A stretch of DNA of 5,575 bases. Origin: Prevotellaceae bacterium (lineage in GTDB: Bacteria > Bacteroidota > Bacteroidia > Bacteroidales > Paludibacteraceae). A program made the translations under genes and the position numbers. A model generated the notes under the pieces. That model was not told where the DNA came from and ran no database searches. It saw nothing but the letters and a program-made list of their open reading frames with translations. Positions 5,558 through 5,575 of this stretch are shown piece after piece. Location: positions 1 to 5,575 of the forward strand of contig JAISXJ010000151.1 in assembly GCA_031270565.1 (NCBI GenBank), given 5' to 3'. Each line of letters starts with the position of its first letter. Position 1 is the first letter of the stretch.

Positions 5558-5575
5558 AGGTTCGCGAGGCGACTT
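5558..5575 (+). repeat. Right copy of 18-bp repeat shared by both window ends
   Basis: Identical to positions 1-18 in the same orientation, and cut by the window edge. It directly follows the hairpin at 5543-5557, so a further array unit in the left array's orientation may continue beyond the window. Confidence 0.9.

Noticed and set aside
1..5575. Composite transposon bounded by the inverted hairpin units
   Set aside because: There is no transposase or integrase gene, no target-site duplication can be judged, and the enclosed genes are core functions; dispersed repeats explain the symmetry more simply.

Overview
The window looks like a chromosomal segment of a Bacteroidota member, probably close to Bacteroidales. 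The evidence is the FabI protein (277 aa, with the group's typical sequence as I remember it), a long-form urocanase, a WbqC-like protein of the type common in that phylum, TAnnTTTG-type promoter boxes ahead of two genes, and starts without a clear Shine-Dalgarno sequence. All five genes are on the + strand.

Layout: positions 1-320 hold no credible gene. They form a dense array of short perfect hairpins joined by recurring linkers. A probable promoter box at 381-388 precedes a tight run of fabI (420-1253), ruvC (1272-1844) and hutU (1856-3865), with gaps of 18 and 11 bases that suggest one transcript. A 65-base gap with a second TAnnTTTG box precedes marC (3931-4518) and a wbqC-like gene (4527-5153), 8 bases apart. 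From the wbqC stop to the window end (422 bases) there is no credible complete gene. That stretch holds two heptamer repeat tracts, a short CACGG repeat, a cluster of GC-rich hairpins, and a second hairpin array that is an inverted relative of the one at the left edge.

The genes are housekeeping or catabolic and do not form one pathway: fatty acid elongation, Holliday junction resolution, histidine breakdown, an inner-membrane protein of unclear role, and a protein of unknown biochemistry linked to surface polysaccharide loci. HutU appears without the rest of the histidine utilisation pathway.

The noteworthy part is the non-coding DNA at both ends. The left unit (11-76) and the right unit (5441-5498, reverse strand) share the same linkers and outer arms. 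The interior of one hairpin has been replaced by a different sequence that is still largely self-complementary. The left array also has a nested two-fold symmetry centred near 185 and contains a 20-base direct repeat at exactly 200-base spacing. The first and last 18 bases of the window are identical. I read this as a dispersed, fast-changing hairpin repeat family occupying intergenic regions. Whether it is mobile, transcribed, or a product of a mutational process cannot be settled from one window.
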